Positions 1 through 6,481 of a DNA stretch of 33,492 nucleotides are shown here, one piece after another; within the stretch, counting starts at the first letter, position 1, and the number at the start of each line of letters is the position of its first letter. The stretch is from a virus. The DNA is taken from positions 1 to 33,492 of IMG/VR virus record IMGVR_UViG_3300032086_001593; one strand, 5' to 3'. The position numbers and the translations under genes were made by a program. Below the pieces are notes generated by a model that saw nothing but the letters and a program-made list of their open reading frames with translations, was not told the origin of the DNA and searched no databases.

Positions 1-1
1 A

Positions 2-817
2 CAATTAAGATTAAGAGGAGATATAAACTTAGAAATAAATGGTAATGATACAGACACTAATGTTAGTTTAGGTGCATTATCCAATGAAGCAGGATTTACT
101 GAACCTGATACAATGTCTGAGTTTTATGGCTATGCTAATGTTACTGCACCTACTGTTAGTGTTACTAATTCAAATGTTACTACATCATCAATAAGAATAA
201 TTGGTACATTAACTAATAATGGTAATGAAAGTATCTCAACTAGTAATATGAGAATATATTTTGGTACTAATTCAAGTCATTTATCTAATCCACAATATAC
301 TGTAACATTAAATAGTGGTACAAGTGGTGCAAGTGGATCAACATATAGAAGGGATTTTAGTGGGTTATCAGCAGGTACTACATATTATTATGCTTTTAAA
401 GCAACTAACTCAGTAGCAACAGCTACAGCAACTGGTGCAAGAACATTACCTTTACCTGTTAATGGTGCATCAGTAGGTAGTATTTATTGTGGTGCAGATT
501 GTGGAACTCAAGTATCTAATTCATATTCTAATGCATATACTTTATATTTTGGTGGATCAGCAACTTATAATCATGGAAATGCATCAACATCAACTGTTAA
601 AGTTCAAGGTTATAATGGAACTAATTATAATAATTATCAAAACAATTTTTCATCAACACAAAGTTTTAATATTGGTACAAGATATTGGACTTTTGGACCT
701 TGTTATTGTGGAGCAGCAACAGTTTATTGGTATGTTACTGCTAGTGGGTATCAAAGTAATTTAGGAGAATGGTGTGAGATTTGTGTTAGTTTAGCAGCAT
801 CTCATTGTGCATGTTAA
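2..817 (+). CDS. Tail fibre with FN3 domain, 5'-truncated (copy 1)
   Basis: The reading frame is open from base 2, so the start lies about 19 bases before the window. The first 45 residues (LRLRGDINLEINGNDTDTN onward, ending in MSEFYGY) closely match residues 9-52 of the fibre at 32125, which is the likely virion anchor. A fibronectin type III-like domain follows (YFGTN, the LSAGTTYYYAFKATNS strand). The Cys-rich C-terminus (CYCG, VYWY, final HCAC) resembles copy 2 only in a CxCG-YWY motif and a terminal Cys. It is inferred to be a receptor-binding tail fibre or tip, with the C-terminal half as the variable adhesive part. The start at codon 113 is internal and should not be used. Confidence 0.75.
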   Translation, partial: QLRLRGDINLEINGNDTDTNVSLGALSNEAGFTEPDTMSEFYGYANVTAPTVSVTNSNVTTSSIRIIGTLTNNGNESISTSNMRIYFGTNSSHLSNPQYTVTLNSGTSGASGSTYRRDFSGLSAGTTYYYAFKATNSVATATATGARTLPLPVNGASVGSIYCGADCGTQVSNSYSNAYTLYFGGSATYNHGNASTSTVKVQGYNGTNYNNYQNNFSSTQSFNIGTRYWTFGPCYCGAATVYWYVTASGYQSNLGEWCEICVSLAASHCAC

Positions 818-831
818 TAAAATAAAATAAA

Positions 832-1125
832 ATGGCAGAACTAGATATAGAAGAAATTAAAAAAAAGAAATTCAATATAAGTGTTGAGAATCTTGTAACA
901 ATAGGAATGGTTGTTGTAACTGTTACTGGAATGTGGTACAGTTTACAAGCTGATATAGAAGAAGCTAAACAATTACCTGAACCTGAGGTATCTAGAACTG
1001 AATATGATTTAAAAGACCAATTAATTAGAGAAACAATCATTAGTACTCAACAAAAAGTAGAGGAGAATGGTGAAAAGCTAAAAGACATAGATGAGAAGTT
1101 GTATGAAATAATAAGAAACAGATGA
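832..1125 (+). CDS. Small membrane-anchored coiled-coil protein (copy 1)
   Basis: The 97-aa protein has a charged N-terminus (AELDIEEIKKKKFN), one hydrophobic span at about residues 20-38 (VTIGMVVVTVTGMWYSL) and a charged, probably coiled-coil C-terminus. One membrane helix followed by a soluble coil, next to endolysin and holin candidates, suggests a lysis accessory such as a pinholin, spanin-like or holin regulator. No family was recognised. It overlaps the next gene by four bases (ATGA). A second copy at 33168 differs at five bases, with one amino-acid change (V to I). Confidence 0.7.
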   Translation: MAELDIEEIKKKKFNISVENLVTIGMVVVTVTGMWYSLQADIEEAKQLPEPEVSRTEYDLKDQLIRETIISTQQKVEENGEKLKDIDEKLYEIIRNR

Positions 1126-1436
1126 GAAATATAATATTAGCTTTATTGTTTACTGCATTTAGTTATGGTCAAAATGTAACTACAATTCATTTTAATTATA
1201 AATGGAATGATAATAATAGTTTAAAAGGATTAGATAGGCTTAGACATACAGATGTGAGCTATGCTAATGTAGAAGATCAAAAAGAAAGTTTACAAAAATC
1301 AATAAAATCTGTTCCAACAATAGTTATATATAAAGGACAAACTCCTGTAGCTAAATTTGAAGCAGGTTTATCAATGAGAATAACAGTTAGTTTGGATAGT
1401 ATTCAAAGAGTAATTGATAAATACAATGATCAATAG
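1122..1436 (+). CDS. Exported thioredoxin-fold-like protein lacking CxxC
   Basis: The 104-aa protein has a clear signal peptide (RNIILALLFTAFSYGQ, probable cleavage near residue 16-17), so it should be exported. The rest follows a thioredoxin pattern: a beta strand (TTIHFNYKW), then a helix, then SVPTIVIYKGQTPV, which matches the cis-Pro strand of thioredoxins (xxPTxxxFKxG), and a C-terminal helix. The position where thioredoxin has WCxxC reads WNDNN, so the redox cysteines are absent. It may be a binding or chaperone-like domain rather than an oxidoreductase. It overlaps neighbours on both sides. The fold call rests on pattern only. Confidence 0.6.
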   Translation: MRNIILALLFTAFSYGQNVTTIHFNYKWNDNNSLKGLDRLRHTDVSYANVEDQKESLQKSIKSVPTIVIYKGQTPVAKFEAGLSMRITVSLDSIQRVIDKYNDQ

Positions 1437-1578
1437 TTTTGAGCCTACAATACTTGGAATGGTAGCATTATTTATTAGTGTTGCAGAAGTTAATTCTGTA
1501 CTTCAATCTATACTATTATTGCTAACTATAATTTATACAGGATATAAAATTTTAGAAATAATCAAGAAAAACAAATAA
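1426..1578 (+). CDS. 50-aa membrane protein, holin candidate
   Basis: This short ORF starts inside the end of the previous gene (ATG at 1426, out of frame). It encodes two closely spaced hydrophobic stretches, at about residues 8-21 (TILGMVALFISVA) and 24-40 (SVLQSILLLLTIIYTGY), and a basic tail (EIIKKNK). Two short helices with a positive tail and a place just upstream of the endolysin fit a small class II-like holin. No sequence family was recognised. The ORF fills an otherwise empty stretch, which supports its being real. Confidence 0.55.
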   Translation: MINSFEPTILGMVALFISVAEVNSVLQSILLLLTIIYTGYKILEIIKKNK

Positions 1579-1579
1579 T

Positions 1580-1678
1580 ATGGTAAGAATATTAAGATAC
1601 TTAGCAAACAAATTAGAAAACTTTAACAACAAAGTAGCAGCTGCTTGGAATAAGTGGTTAAGTAAAATAAAAATGTAA
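1580..1678 (+). CDS. 32-aa amphipathic peptide
   Basis: A small ORF two bases after the previous stop. The product begins MVRILRYLANKLENFN and ends with a Trp-containing stretch (AAAWNKWLSKIKM). It is basic and would form an amphipathic helix, and it has no membrane span. It lies in the lysis region, four bases before the endolysin start. Peptides like this can associate with membranes, but no function can be assigned. It is supported mainly by its tight placement and its ATG. Confidence 0.4.
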   Translation: MVRILRYLANKLENFNNKVAAAWNKWLSKIKM

Positions 1679-1682
1679 ATAA

Positions 1683-2237
1683 ATGAAATTAAGTAAGAAT
1701 TTATCTTTAGCTGAAGTAGTAAGATCAGAAACAGCAAAGAGATTAGGCATAGATAATAATCCTACAAAAGAACATTTAGAAAACTTAAAGACAATTGCAG
1801 AAAAGGTATTCCAACCTATAAGGGACCATTTTGGGTGTCCTATTCATATATCTAGTGGATATAGATCAGAAGCTTTAAATATAGCTTTAAAATATTCTAG
1901 CAAAACAAGCTTACACATGCAAGGATGTGCATTAGATATAGATATGGATTTTACTAATGTGTCTAATAAGGAAATATTTGATTATATAAAAGACAATTTA
2001 GAATTTGATACTTTGATATGGGAATTCTGCAATGAAGATGATACACCTAGATGGGTCCATGTAAGTTATAGGGAAGGTAAAAATAGAAATCAAGTTCTTG
2101 AAGCTTACAAAGAAGAAGTAACAGGTTTAACTAAATATAAAATGTATGAGCCAAGAGAAAACAAAAAAGAAACTAAAGGACACAAAAGTAGGAAAGTTTC
2201 TTCTAGGGAAAACAGGAGTACTGAACAATCTACTTGA
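1683..2237 (+). CDS. Endolysin, peptidase M15 family
   Basis: This 184-aa enzyme resembles M15 peptidases, which cut peptide bonds in peptidoglycan stem peptides. The zinc-binding pattern is visible: SGYRSEALN (residues 58-66), SLHMQGCALDID with His78 and Asp85, and WVHVSY with His126. There is no signal peptide, so access to the wall needs a holin. The last 30 or so residues (from about 155) are Lys/Glu/Arg-rich and are encoded in the overlap with the next gene; they look like a dispensable tail created by the overlap. The start has ATG four bases after the previous stop. Confidence 0.88.
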   Translation: MKLSKNLSLAEVVRSETAKRLGIDNNPTKEHLENLKTIAEKVFQPIRDHFGCPIHISSGYRSEALNIALKYSSKTSLHMQGCALDIDMDFTNVSNKEIFDYIKDNLEFDTLIWEFCNEDDTPRWVHVSYREGKNRNQVLEAYKEEVTGLTKYKMYEPRENKKETKGHKSRKVSSRENRSTEQST

Positions 2238-2565
2238 TATAGCCCCAGATAATGGAATTTTAGGGGTTGTAAAGGGCTTAATACAAAAAGATGATACTTT
2301 ACCACCTTTAGATAAAGAAGAGGCCTTAAAATTGCTTGAATTAGATATGGCAGAAATGGAAGCTGTAACTAGAAGGTGGGAGGCTGATGCTCAAAGTGGA
2401 TCATGGCTTAGTCAAAATGTAAGACCTATGTCCTTAATATTTATGTTATTAGCATATACTTTAGGATTTTTCTTAGATTACAACTTAGAAACAATAAATC
2501 AATTATTACTTTTAATGGTAGGGGCCTATTTTGGTGGGAGATCATTTGAAAAAACTAGGAAGTAA
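2146..2565 (+). CDS. Holin-like protein, GTA-type 3-TM holin family
   Basis: The 139-aa protein has an N-terminal KDTKVGKFLL and PDNGILGVVKGLI pattern, a helical middle (KEEALKLLELDMAEMEA) and the signature WLSQNVRPMSLIFMLLAYT followed by a second hydrophobic stretch (INQLLLLMVGAYFGG). This matches the holin family of three-TM proteins described from gene transfer agents and many phages. It presumably permeabilises the inner membrane or anchors there during lysis. The gene starts 92 bases inside the endolysin in another frame; the N-terminal family pattern supports this early start. Confidence 0.75.
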   Translation: MSQEKTKKKLKDTKVGKFLLGKTGVLNNLLDIAPDNGILGVVKGLIQKDDTLPPLDKEEALKLLELDMAEMEAVTRRWEADAQSGSWLSQNVRPMSLIFMLLAYTLGFFLDYNLETINQLLLLMVGAYFGGRSFEKTRK

Positions 2566-2696
2566 TGTCAAAAGAATTAGAAAAAAACAAATGTCAATGT
2601 GGTAAAACCAAAGATAGAAATGGTTACTGTGATGGAAGTCACAAAAAAACTAAACAAATCTTTGATATGAATAACTTACCATTTCCATATCTGTAA
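2565..2696 (+). CDS. 43-aa CDGSH-like iron-sulfur miniprotein
   Basis: This very short gene starts on the stop codon of the holin-like gene (TAATG). Its product contains KCQCGKTKDRNGYCDGSHKK at about residues 9-28. The ligand pattern is Cys10, Cys12, Cys22, His26, that is C-x-C-x9-C-D-G-S-H. This is the three-Cys one-His [2Fe-2S] motif of CDGSH proteins, with one residue more than the x8 spacing of mitoNEET. The rest of the protein is only a nine-residue head and a short tail ending PFPYL. It could carry or sense a 2Fe-2S cluster; the role in infection is unknown. A zinc knuckle is the alternative. Confidence 0.65.
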   Translation: MSKELEKNKCQCGKTKDRNGYCDGSHKKTKQIFDMNNLPFPYL

Positions 2697-2823
2697 TATA
2701 CAGATAATTATTATATATTTATAACAGTTATAATACAGTTATAATTTATAGTATTTTATAATAAACTGTAATAAATTATTATAATAAAATTTCCCTTTTT
2801 AATATTTGTTGTAACTTAGAAGT
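2697..2823 (+). promoter_or_regulatory. AT-rich intergenic control region
   Basis: This 127-base gap is almost pure A/T and separates the lysis block from the early block. It holds a perfect 11-base tandem repeat (ACAGTTATAAT) and an inverted partial copy (AAACTGTAAT, near 2763). A weak promoter-like box AATATTTG sits at 2801-2808, 15 bases before the NinG start. It may be an operator, a promoter or an origin; nothing here decides between them. Confidence 0.5.
2724..2745 (+). repeat. Tandem 11-bp direct repeat ACAGTTATAAT
   Basis: Two exact, adjacent copies of ACAGTTATAAT lie at 2724-2734 and 2735-2745. One helical turn of spacing suits cooperative protein binding. A related inverted copy follows about 20 bases on. 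Confidence 0.7.
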
Positions 2824-3216
2824 ATGGCAAAGAAACCTAGCAGAAAAACTTGGATCAAAAAACTAGATACTATATTTTCCCAATATATAAGACAAAGAGA
2901 TGCTGATAAAAAGGGTTATTGTACTTGTTGCACTTGTGGTAAGAAGTTAAAAATCAAGGAAATACACTGTGGCCACTTTATGTCTAGAAGGCATTATTCA
3001 ACAAGATGGGATGAAGAAAACTGTGCTGCTCAGTGCAGTGGCTGCAATACTTTTAATCAGGGAGAGCAATATAAGTTTGCACTTTATCTTAATAATAAAT
3101 ATGGTGGAGATAAAGCAACTGAACTTCTTATAAAATCAAGGGAATCTTGTAAGTTATCAATAGTTGATTTAGAAGAAAAATATTTACATTTTAAAAATTT
3201 ATTAACAAAAGCTTGA
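2824..3216 (+). CDS. ninG: NinG-like recombination nuclease
   Basis: The 130-aa protein matches the lambda NinG (Rap) family, Holliday-junction and branched-DNA endonucleases that act in phage recombination. Visible motifs are a paired Cys cluster (CTCCTCGKKL, about residues 33-42), HCGHFMSRRHYSTRWDEEN (49-67) and CSGCNTFNQGEQYKF (71-85), which together form the zinc-binding HNH-like core. The length is shorter than lambda NinG because the N-terminal part is reduced. It opens the early block after the AT-rich control region. The start is the ATG at the end of AAGTATG. Confidence 0.85.
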   Translation: MAKKPSRKTWIKKLDTIFSQYIRQRDADKKGYCTCCTCGKKLKIKEIHCGHFMSRRHYSTRWDEENCAAQCSGCNTFNQGEQYKFALYLNNKYGGDKATELLIKSRESCKLSIVDLEEKYLHFKNLLTKA

Positions 3217-3242
3217 TTATTATATATTATAGTGTATATTTG
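3212..3242 (+). promoter_or_regulatory. Bacteroidetes-type promoter (-33/-7)
   Basis: CTTG at 3212-3215, 19 bases, then TATATTTG at 3235-3242. The -7 box is an exact match to TAnnTTTG, which the Bacteroidetes primary sigma factor uses. Transcription would start near 3249, giving a leader of about 15 bases before the ATG at 3265. It overlaps the stop codon of the NinG gene. Confidence 0.65.
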
Positions 3243-3264
3243 TATTAGAAATTCACTTAATAAT

Positions 3265-3486
3265 ATGTTTTTTTTCAATCTTATAAAAGGAATTGCCAAC
3301 AATAATAAGGCAAATAAAAAAAACCAATCCACTGATATTTCAGAAAAATTGGAACTTCTAGGTAAAATTAGGAGCCTTGAAAGTAGAGTCTATGATCTTG
3401 AAAGAGAAATAAAACTTTATGATACAAGAGAAGAAAAACCAAAAGAAATGTTTAACTTAAATTATGATGGTACCCATGAGTATTAA
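3265..3486 (+). CDS. 73-aa coiled-coil protein, unknown function
   Basis: An earlier in-frame start at 3232 would put the promoter's -7 box in the coding region, so the ATG at 3265 (MFFFNLIKG) is preferred. After a short hydrophobic head comes a Lys/Asn-rich stretch and a clear coiled coil (ISEKLELLGKIRSLESRVYD). It is the first gene after a host-type promoter, so it should be expressed early. The family was not recognised. It could be a small early regulator or a partner of the DNA-binding proteins that follow. Confidence 0.6.
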   Translation: MFFFNLIKGIANNNKANKKNQSTDISEKLELLGKIRSLESRVYDLEREIKLYDTREEKPKEMFNLNYDGTHEY

Positions 3487-3874
3487 AACAAGTACAATCA
3501 AATCCATTACACCAGCAGGAAATTGGTCTAATGGAAAACAAACTTTTAATAAGTTTAATGTAACCCTAGCAAATGGTGATTCACCAGATTTTTCTGCTAT
3601 TGGGGATTTCAAAAAAAGTGTAGGAGATGTTATCTATTATACTTTAGATGAAAAGAAGAACTATGCTAAATTGCAACAAAAACCACCTGATAATGATTCA
3701 GATATGACACAGCAACAATCAATTGCTAGATCAGTTGGTGTAAACAATGCAATTCAGTTAGTATCTACTGATGTATGGCAAAATGCTGACATTGAAACAA
3801 AGAGACAAATTTTAACAGATGTTAAAGATGTTTCTATATATTTATATAAAACACTAATAACTAAACCAGAGTAA
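3476..3874 (+). CDS. Candidate single-stranded DNA-binding protein
   Basis: The start is probably MSIKTSTIK at 3476, 11 bases inside the previous gene; an ATG-ATG at 3464 is also in frame. The product has a beta-rich OB-fold-like first half (ITPAGNWSNGKQTFNKFNVT, then GDFKKSVGDVIYYTL) and a helical second half with QQQSIARSVGVNNAIQLV, a pattern seen in several phage ssDNA-binding proteins. It would coat ssDNA at the replication fork. Adjacent early genes encode a second SSB-like protein and a helicase. The function is inferred from pattern and context. Confidence 0.5.
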   Translation: MSIKTSTIKSITPAGNWSNGKQTFNKFNVTLANGDSPDFSAIGDFKKSVGDVIYYTLDEKKNYAKLQQKPPDNDSDMTQQQSIARSVGVNNAIQLVSTDVWQNADIETKRQILTDVKDVSIYLYKTLITKPE

Positions 3875-3875
3875 T

Positions 3876-4163
3876 ATGGCAGATACAACAAAACCTTCAT
3901 TTGTTCAAGGAGTATATTTGGAAGAAAGCCCTAAGGACTTTGTTGTGGTTAAGATGAGATTAAATTCTGATAGATTTAAAGAATTTTTAGATAATCCACA
4001 TGTGACTGAATTCACTAAAAAGAATAATGGTTACTTAACTATGGATGTTTTAAAAAGTAGAAATGGAAAACTATATATTCCTTTTAATGAATTTCTACCA
4101 GAAAAAAAAGTTACTACTGTTGACCATAACCCAGATAGGGAACTTGATGAAGTACCCTTTTAA
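3876..4163 (+). CDS. SSB-like protein with acidic DEVPF tail
   Basis: The 95-aa protein is predicted to be mostly beta (FVQGVYLEESPKDFVVVKMR, YLTMDVLKSRNGKLYIPF). It ends RELDEVPF, which closely resembles the acidic Asp-Asp-Ile-Pro-Phe tip by which bacterial SSB recruits partner proteins. The tip suggests a partner-binding ssDNA protein or a replication accessory. It follows the previous SSB candidate by two bases and precedes the helicase by 12, so the three probably work together. Family membership is not established. Confidence 0.5.
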   Translation: MADTTKPSFVQGVYLEESPKDFVVVKMRLNSDRFKEFLDNPHVTEFTKKNNGYLTMDVLKSRNGKLYIPFNEFLPEKKVTTVDHNPDRELDEVPF

Positions 4164-4175
4164 TATTTAATAATT

Positions 4176-5093
4176 ATGATACTAGATATTCAATCTCAAC
4201 TTGATATTATCCATAAAATTAGAAAAGGAGAAATCAAAGAAGGTTTAGGATTGAATGTAAAGAGTTTTGACCAGCATTTTAGATTTAAAGAGGAATTTGG
4301 AATATTTCTTGGACACTCTAATGTTGGTAAAACTCATCTAGTATTATACCTTATGTTTCTATATTCTTATAGACATAAATTAAGATGGCTTGTATATTCA
4401 AGTGAAAATGAGCCATATAGCTTAGTAAAGAAATTAATAGAGTTTAAAGAGGGCCAACCTATCAACAAGATTGATGAGGATAAGTTGAAAGAAAGCAGTA
4501 GATGGGTTGACCTTCACTTTAAATTTATAGGTATAGATGAGCTTCAAACCTATAAAACCTTAATAGAAATAGGAACTGAAATAAAGAAGGGTTGGAACTA
4601 TCATGGTTTTTTAATTGACCCTTACAACTCTTTAGAAAAAGAAAGAGAATTGTTTAGATCTGTTGGATCACATGAATATGATTATACTGTTTGTTCAGAG
4701 TTTAGACAATTTACACACAAAAATAAAGTTGCATTATGGTTAACTACCCATGCTGTAACTGAAGCTTTAAGATTAGTTCACCCAACAAATCATGAGTATG
4801 CAGGATTTCCAATTGCCCCTAGAATGAGTCATACAGAAGGAGGGGGTAAGTTCTCTAACAGATCAAACTTTTTCTGCACTATCCACAGGTATGTACAACA
4901 CCCTATGGATTGGATGGTTTCAGAACTTCATGTTCTTAAAATAAAAAACACTGATACTGGTGGTATGCCAACAACTTTATTATCACCAATTAAAATGAGA
5001 TCTTTAATTAATAATGTAGGATATAGTATAGAAGGAAAATGCATGAAAGAGATAATAGATGAACATACTAGAGAAAGCATACAAAAAACATAA
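4176..5093 (+). CDS. DnaB/RecA-like replicative helicase ATPase
   Basis: The 305-aa protein has a P-loop GHSNVGKT (residues 46-53), a strand with WLVYSSENEP like the DnaB H1a region, a Walker B-like LIDPYNSLEKE and a following LWLTTHAVTEALR sensor. This is the RecA-fold core of DnaB-type helicases. It lacks the N-terminal DnaB domain and any primase domain, so it is a minimal helicase or a DnaB-related loader. It is expected to unwind phage DNA together with the SSB-like proteins upstream. Its end overlaps the sigma-like gene by 35 bases. Confidence 0.75.
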   Translation: MILDIQSQLDIIHKIRKGEIKEGLGLNVKSFDQHFRFKEEFGIFLGHSNVGKTHLVLYLMFLYSYRHKLRWLVYSSENEPYSLVKKLIEFKEGQPINKIDEDKLKESSRWVDLHFKFIGIDELQTYKTLIEIGTEIKKGWNYHGFLIDPYNSLEKERELFRSVGSHEYDYTVCSEFRQFTHKNKVALWLTTHAVTEALRLVHPTNHEYAGFPIAPRMSHTEGGGKFSNRSNFFCTIHRYVQHPMDWMVSELHVLKIKNTDTGGMPTTLLSPIKMRSLINNVGYSIEGKCMKEIIDEHTRESIQKT

Positions 5094-5541
5094 AACTTGG
5101 ATTGCAATAGTAAAATCATTTGGATTAGATGAATACCATGCAGAAGATATAGTTCAAGAGATGTATTTGAAAGTCCATGAAATGACAGAAAAAGGTAAAG
5201 ACCTAAGTTATAATGAAGAAGAAATAAATTACTATTATGTATTTAAAATATTATATACTATGTTTTTACAAATGAAAAAGAAACAAAATAAATTTACTTA
5301 TGGAGAAGATGATTTACTTTATAATGTTCAAGACAGTGAGAAAGTACATTTTGAATCAATGGAGAGAAAGTTTAATGAGGAGTTTAAAAAACTTCATTGG
5401 TATGATCAAAGGGTTTTTGAAATTGTAACAAATGGAACTAAGATAGCAGAACTATCAAGGAAGACACAAATTACTTATATAAGTTTATATAATACATATA
5501 CTAAAGTAAAAGCATTATTAAAAAAGAAGTTAGATTTATGA
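5059..5541 (+). CDS. Phage RNA polymerase sigma factor-like protein
   Basis: The 160-aa protein has a sigma-70 region 2-like segment (SFGLDEYHAEDIVQEMYLKV, about residues 20-39) and a C-terminal helix-turn-helix like region 4 (GTKIAELSRKTQITYISLY, about 125-143). The size fits an ECF-like sigma factor. It could redirect host RNA polymerase to phage middle or late promoters, such as the shared TATTATATAAGTATG sites before the structural operons. It starts inside the helicase gene, so the two are likely co-translated. A plain DNA-binding regulator is the alternative. Confidence 0.65.
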   Translation: MNILEKAYKKHKTWIAIVKSFGLDEYHAEDIVQEMYLKVHEMTEKGKDLSYNEEEINYYYVFKILYTMFLQMKKKQNKFTYGEDDLLYNVQDSEKVHFESMERKFNEEFKKLHWYDQRVFEIVTNGTKIAELSRKTQITYISLYNTYTKVKALLKKKLDL

Positions 5542-5789
5542 AGTTATCAAAAGGAATAAAAAGATATTTTCTAAATGGATATAGAATGGCAAGTGGAAAT
5601 AAAAGAAAAAAACCTATGAAGCTAGGAGACTTTACAGAAAAAGTAATTAGCTTAATAACATTAGGACAAGGAAAAAGAATAGCCAAGTTTGTAGCTAAGT
5701 TATTTGGTTACAAAGACTGTGGCTGTGACAAAAGAAAAGATAAATTAAACAAATATATATTTACTAAAGATGGCATTAAAAAGTTATAA
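5538..5789 (+). CDS. Basic 83-aa protein with CGC motif, unknown
   Basis: It starts on the stop of the sigma-like gene (ATGA). The protein is strongly basic (KRYFLNGYRMASGNKRKKPM), with a hydrophobic middle and DCGCDKRKDKLNKYI at about residues 60-74. The next gene carries a similar CGC, K-rich, (L/I)NK motif, so the two products may share a ligand or a partner. Similar short CGC-KR-LN proteins occur in Bacteroidetes phages, with no known role. The two Cys alone would not make a full metal site; a dimer could. Confidence 0.6.
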   Translation: MKLSKGIKRYFLNGYRMASGNKRKKPMKLGDFTEKVISLITLGQGKRIAKFVAKLFGYKDCGCDKRKDKLNKYIFTKDGIKKL

Positions 5790-6036
5790 AAGAATGTTAG
5801 AGCAACAATTTAATGAAGAGGATTATTTAGAATTCCAAGAATTTCAAACTAAAATGAAATCTGGAATTAATGATGAAGATTTGAAAGTAATTTATAGATT
5901 ACACTCAAAATATTTTAGTCATAATTATATTGAGCCATGTGGATGTGGTGGGGCAAAAAAGATGGATACAATTAACAAATGGATGGGGGATCTGGAGAAG
6001 ATATTTGAAAATGGATTGGAGACCAAAAGCATATAG
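5770..6036 (+). CDS. 88-aa protein with CGCG motif, unknown
   Basis: The product has a charged helical first half (LEQQFNEEDYLEFQEFQTK) and ends with PCGCGGAKKMDTINKWMGDL, about residues 56-75, then a short acidic tail. The CGC-KK-INKW segment parallels that of the preceding gene. The start at 5770 overlaps that gene by 20 bases. No family was recognised and no function is proposed. Confidence 0.6.
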   Translation: MALKSYKRMLEQQFNEEDYLEFQEFQTKMKSGINDEDLKVIYRLHSKYFSHNYIEPCGCGGAKKMDTINKWMGDLEKIFENGLETKSI

Positions 6037-6481
6037 TAACACTGGTAATTGGAAAAAAGGAAAAGAATCTGAAGACAAGTTTTATAATTTTATGAATAGA
6101 ATAGGGTTAGGATGTACAAAGTCAACTTTCACTGAAGACAAGGACCAACATATAGATTTCTTTATTGGGGATAATACCCCTGTTGATCTAAAAGGTAACA
6201 AACACACTGAACACCTATGGATAGAAAAGAAAAATGTATGGGGAACTAAAGGATCAATCTATGGGAATTATAAGTATCTTGTAGTTGAATATAGTGATAT
6301 TAGTACTTATGTATTTTATAGAAGATCAGAACTGGCAAGTTATATTGAACAATTTACTGATATTTGTGAAAATAAAAGTGATTACTATTGTCTATATACA
6401 AGAGAAGGTAATAAAGATGAAGTAATTAAAGTTAAAGAAGTAGATATTAGAGAATATGAAGAATTTAGAATTCAATATTGA
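6011..6481 (+). CDS. PD-(D/E)xK-type nuclease or resolvase-like protein
   Basis: The ATG at 6011 (MDWRPKAYSN) is preferred over 5930, which lies deep inside the previous gene. The 156-aa product has HIDFFIGDNTPVDLKGNK, a strand-Asp, ten-residue gap, Asp-x-Lys pattern typical of the PD-(D/E)xK active site, preceded by a GKESEDKFYNF helix that usually carries a conserved Glu. This is the core of restriction-endonuclease-like and RecB or Holliday-junction nucleases. The role is probably DNA processing in recombination or host DNA degradation. The specificity is unknown. Confidence 0.55.
   Translation: MDWRPKAYSNTGNWKKGKESEDKFYNFMNRIGLGCTKSTFTEDKDQHIDFFIGDNTPVDLKGNKHTEHLWIEKKNVWGTKGSIYGNYKYLVVEYSDISTYVFYRRSELASYIEQFTDICENKSDYYCLYTREGNKDEVIKVKEVDIREYEEFRIQY

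Noticed and set aside
489-764. Alternative-frame + strand ORF inside the first fibre gene
   Set aside because: It is a low-complexity Ile/Leu/Gln-rich shadow of the fibre reading frame with no independent start context.
786-1040. Reverse-strand ORF opposite the 97-aa gene, repeated at 33122-33376
   Set aside because: It mirrors a well-supported + strand gene, has no promoter or coding pattern of its own, and appears twice only because the locus is duplicated.
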